Shown: in pieces, positions 7,038 to 7,567 of the stretch
How positions within the stretch are numbered: the first letter of the stretch is position 1
Layout: every line of letters begins with the position of its first letter
From: Shuttleworthia sp045545575
Lineage (GTDB): Bacteria > Bacillota > Clostridia > Lachnospirales > Lachnospiraceae
DNA: 7,567 nt
NCBI GenBank assembly: GCA_045545575.1
Contig: JAZQBE010000035.1
Location: 1-7,567 of the forward strand
Direction of reading: 5' to 3'
Made by a program: the position numbers and the translations under genes
Notes under the pieces: generated by a model
Database searches by the model: none
Seen by the model: the letters and a program-made list of their open reading frames with translations, nothing else
Told to the model about the DNA's origin: nothing

Positions 7038-7059
7038 ATGAAAAATCCAATTCATCGAA

Positions 7060-7132
7060 TGGGACCTACAGGGCTCGAACCTGTGACCCTCTGCTTGTAA
7101 GGCAGATGCTCTCCCAGCTGAGCTAAGATCCC
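7060..7132 (-). tRNA. tRNA-Val (anticodon TAC)
   Basis: This 73-base gene has acceptor stem GGGATCT/AGGTCCC (one G-U pair) with discriminator A. The anticodon stem-loop is TCTGC CTTACAA GCAGA and the T arm is ACAGG TTCGAGC CCTGT. CCA is not encoded. It is separated from tRNA-Thr by 22 bases. Confidence 0.97.
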
Positions 7133-7143
7133 AAAAATAAAAA

Positions 7144-7217
7144 CGACCCAGGCGGGGCTCGAACCCGCGACCTCCGCCGTGACAGGGCGGCGCTCTAACC
7201 AACTGAGCCACTGGGCC
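7144..7217 (-). tRNA. tRNA-Asp (anticodon GTC)
   Basis: This 74-base gene has acceptor stem GGCCCAG/CTGGGTC (one G-U pair) with discriminator G. The anticodon stem-loop is CCGCC CTGTCAC GGCGG and the T arm is GCGGG TTCGAGC CCCGC. CCA is not encoded. It is the first tRNA after the 23S gene, and no promoter is seen between them, so the array is probably transcribed with the rRNA. Confidence 0.97.
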
Positions 7218-7427
7218 AAACAGAAACCTGAGTACTTGACGTACCCTCAAAACTTCATACAGAGTGACAGACGAAACCGAAATCCGAAAGGCAGCTCATC
7301 TCGAATCCGCACGCTTCGCGTGCTTCTTCTCGATGACTTGCTACGCAAGTCCCAGTTCTTGTATGATGAATTGCTGATGCAAGCATCGCATTCATCATAC
7401 GGCGAACTGCTGCCTTTCTCCGCTTGA
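7218..7427 (-). other. 23S-to-tRNA transcribed spacer, no 5S rRNA
   Basis: These 210 bases separate the mature 23S 3' end from tRNA-Asp. None of the conserved 5S rRNA features is present (for example the CCGAAC loop region or AAGTTAAG). No promoter or ORF of note was found. The minus-strand segment GTATGAAGTTTTGAGGGTAC (7253-7234) looks like the conserved processing or leader-type sequence often found in Firmicute rRNA spacers (from memory). A small hairpin GGGTAC/GTACTC follows it. Most of the rest folds into nested hairpins, described separately. Confidence 0.8.
7286..7418 (-). repeat. Nested hairpin cluster in the rRNA spacer
   Basis: A 10-bp perfect closing stem pairs 7409-7418 with 7286-7295 (GAAAGGCAGC/GCTGCCTTTC). 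It encloses three hairpins: a long one at 7361-7400 (11 perfect bp GTATGATGAAT/ATTCATCATAC plus about 7 more with two bulges), one at 7335-7351 (GACTTGC/GCAAGTC, 3-base loop) and one at 7309-7323 (GCACGC/GCGTGC, 3-base loop). The long hairpin can extend through CAGTTC/GAACTG at 7353-7358 and 7404-7409. It probably serves rRNA/tRNA processing. It is not recognised as a known RNA family. Confidence 0.7.
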
Positions 7428-7567
7428 GATCAAGCCTTCGATCGATTAGTAACAGTCAGCTAAATACATTACTGCACTTACACCCCTGCCCTATCTACCT
7501 CATACTCTTTAAGGGATCTTATGTCCGAAGACGGGATATCTCATCTTGAGGGGGGCTTCACGCTTAG
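7428..7567 (-). rRNA. 23S ribosomal RNA, 3' end (partial)
   Basis: The minus strand carries the last 140 or so bases of 23S rRNA. Conserved landmarks are CTAAGCGTGAAGCCCCCCTC followed by AAGATGAGAT, then GTGTAAGTGCAGTAATG, AGCTGAC, and TACTAATCGATCGAAGG ending near GCTTGATC, the 3' strand of the terminal helix 1. The end is placed by analogy with other 23S genes and may be off by a few bases. The rest of the gene lies beyond the right edge. Confidence 0.95.

Noticed and set aside
6772..7250. Small ORFs on both strands across the tRNA array (for example with GLEPVTL-like or PVAQLVRAPPCHGGGRGFEPR-like peptides)
   Set aside because: These peptides are familiar translations of tRNA genes, commonly misannotated as proteins. 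Every base is explained by the tRNAs.
7218..7427. Spacer as a divergent 5S rRNA or a CRISPR array
   Set aside because: It lacks conserved 5S sequence blocks, and its repeats are inverted hairpins of differing sequence rather than direct repeats with spacers.

Overview
The window reads as a moderately GC-rich Firmicute of the class Clostridia, probably a gut-type member. The evidence is the short archaeal/eukaryotic-type prolyl-tRNA synthetase, the Clostridia-style 23S rRNA 3' end followed by tRNAs, the Gram-positive lipoprotein signal, strong GGAGG ribosome binding sites and a hybrid kinase with tandem receivers. This placement is inference from gene style; no similarity search was run.

Layout. 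Positions 1-1130 (+) hold the 3' three quarters of proS, closed by a near-perfect intrinsic terminator. Positions 1232-2707 (+) encode a CCA-adding enzyme with an HD domain. Its 3' end overlaps, tail to tail, the end of a leftward two-gene operon. That operon (6484 to 2664, minus strand) encodes a membrane-bound hybrid histidine kinase with two receiver domains and, overlapping by ATGA, a solute-binding lipoprotein. It has its own extended -10 promoter near 6570. Positions 6657-7567 (minus strand) are the tail of an rRNA operon: the 3' end of 23S rRNA, a 210-base structured spacer with no 5S gene, then tRNA-Asp, Val, Thr, Tyr, initiator Met and Phe, and an intrinsic terminator.

How the parts fit. 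Most of the window is translation machinery. Five of the six tRNA genes lack an encoded CCA end, so they depend on the CCA-adding enzyme encoded at 1232-2707. Between these lies a self-contained sensory module: the kinase plus lipoprotein operon is insulated upstream by the tRNA terminator and downstream by the convergent cca gene, and no transporter permease or ATPase is present. The likeliest reading is that the lipoprotein captures an extracellular ligand and works with the kinase's extracellular domain. The kinase is itself unusual: its phospho-acceptor box keeps the histidine but has Ala where family members carry Asp or Glu, and Lys where Asn is usual.

The best leads are the altered H-box, the permease-less kinase/binding-protein pair, and the 23S-to-tRNA junction without 5S. 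None is proven novel from sequence alone.
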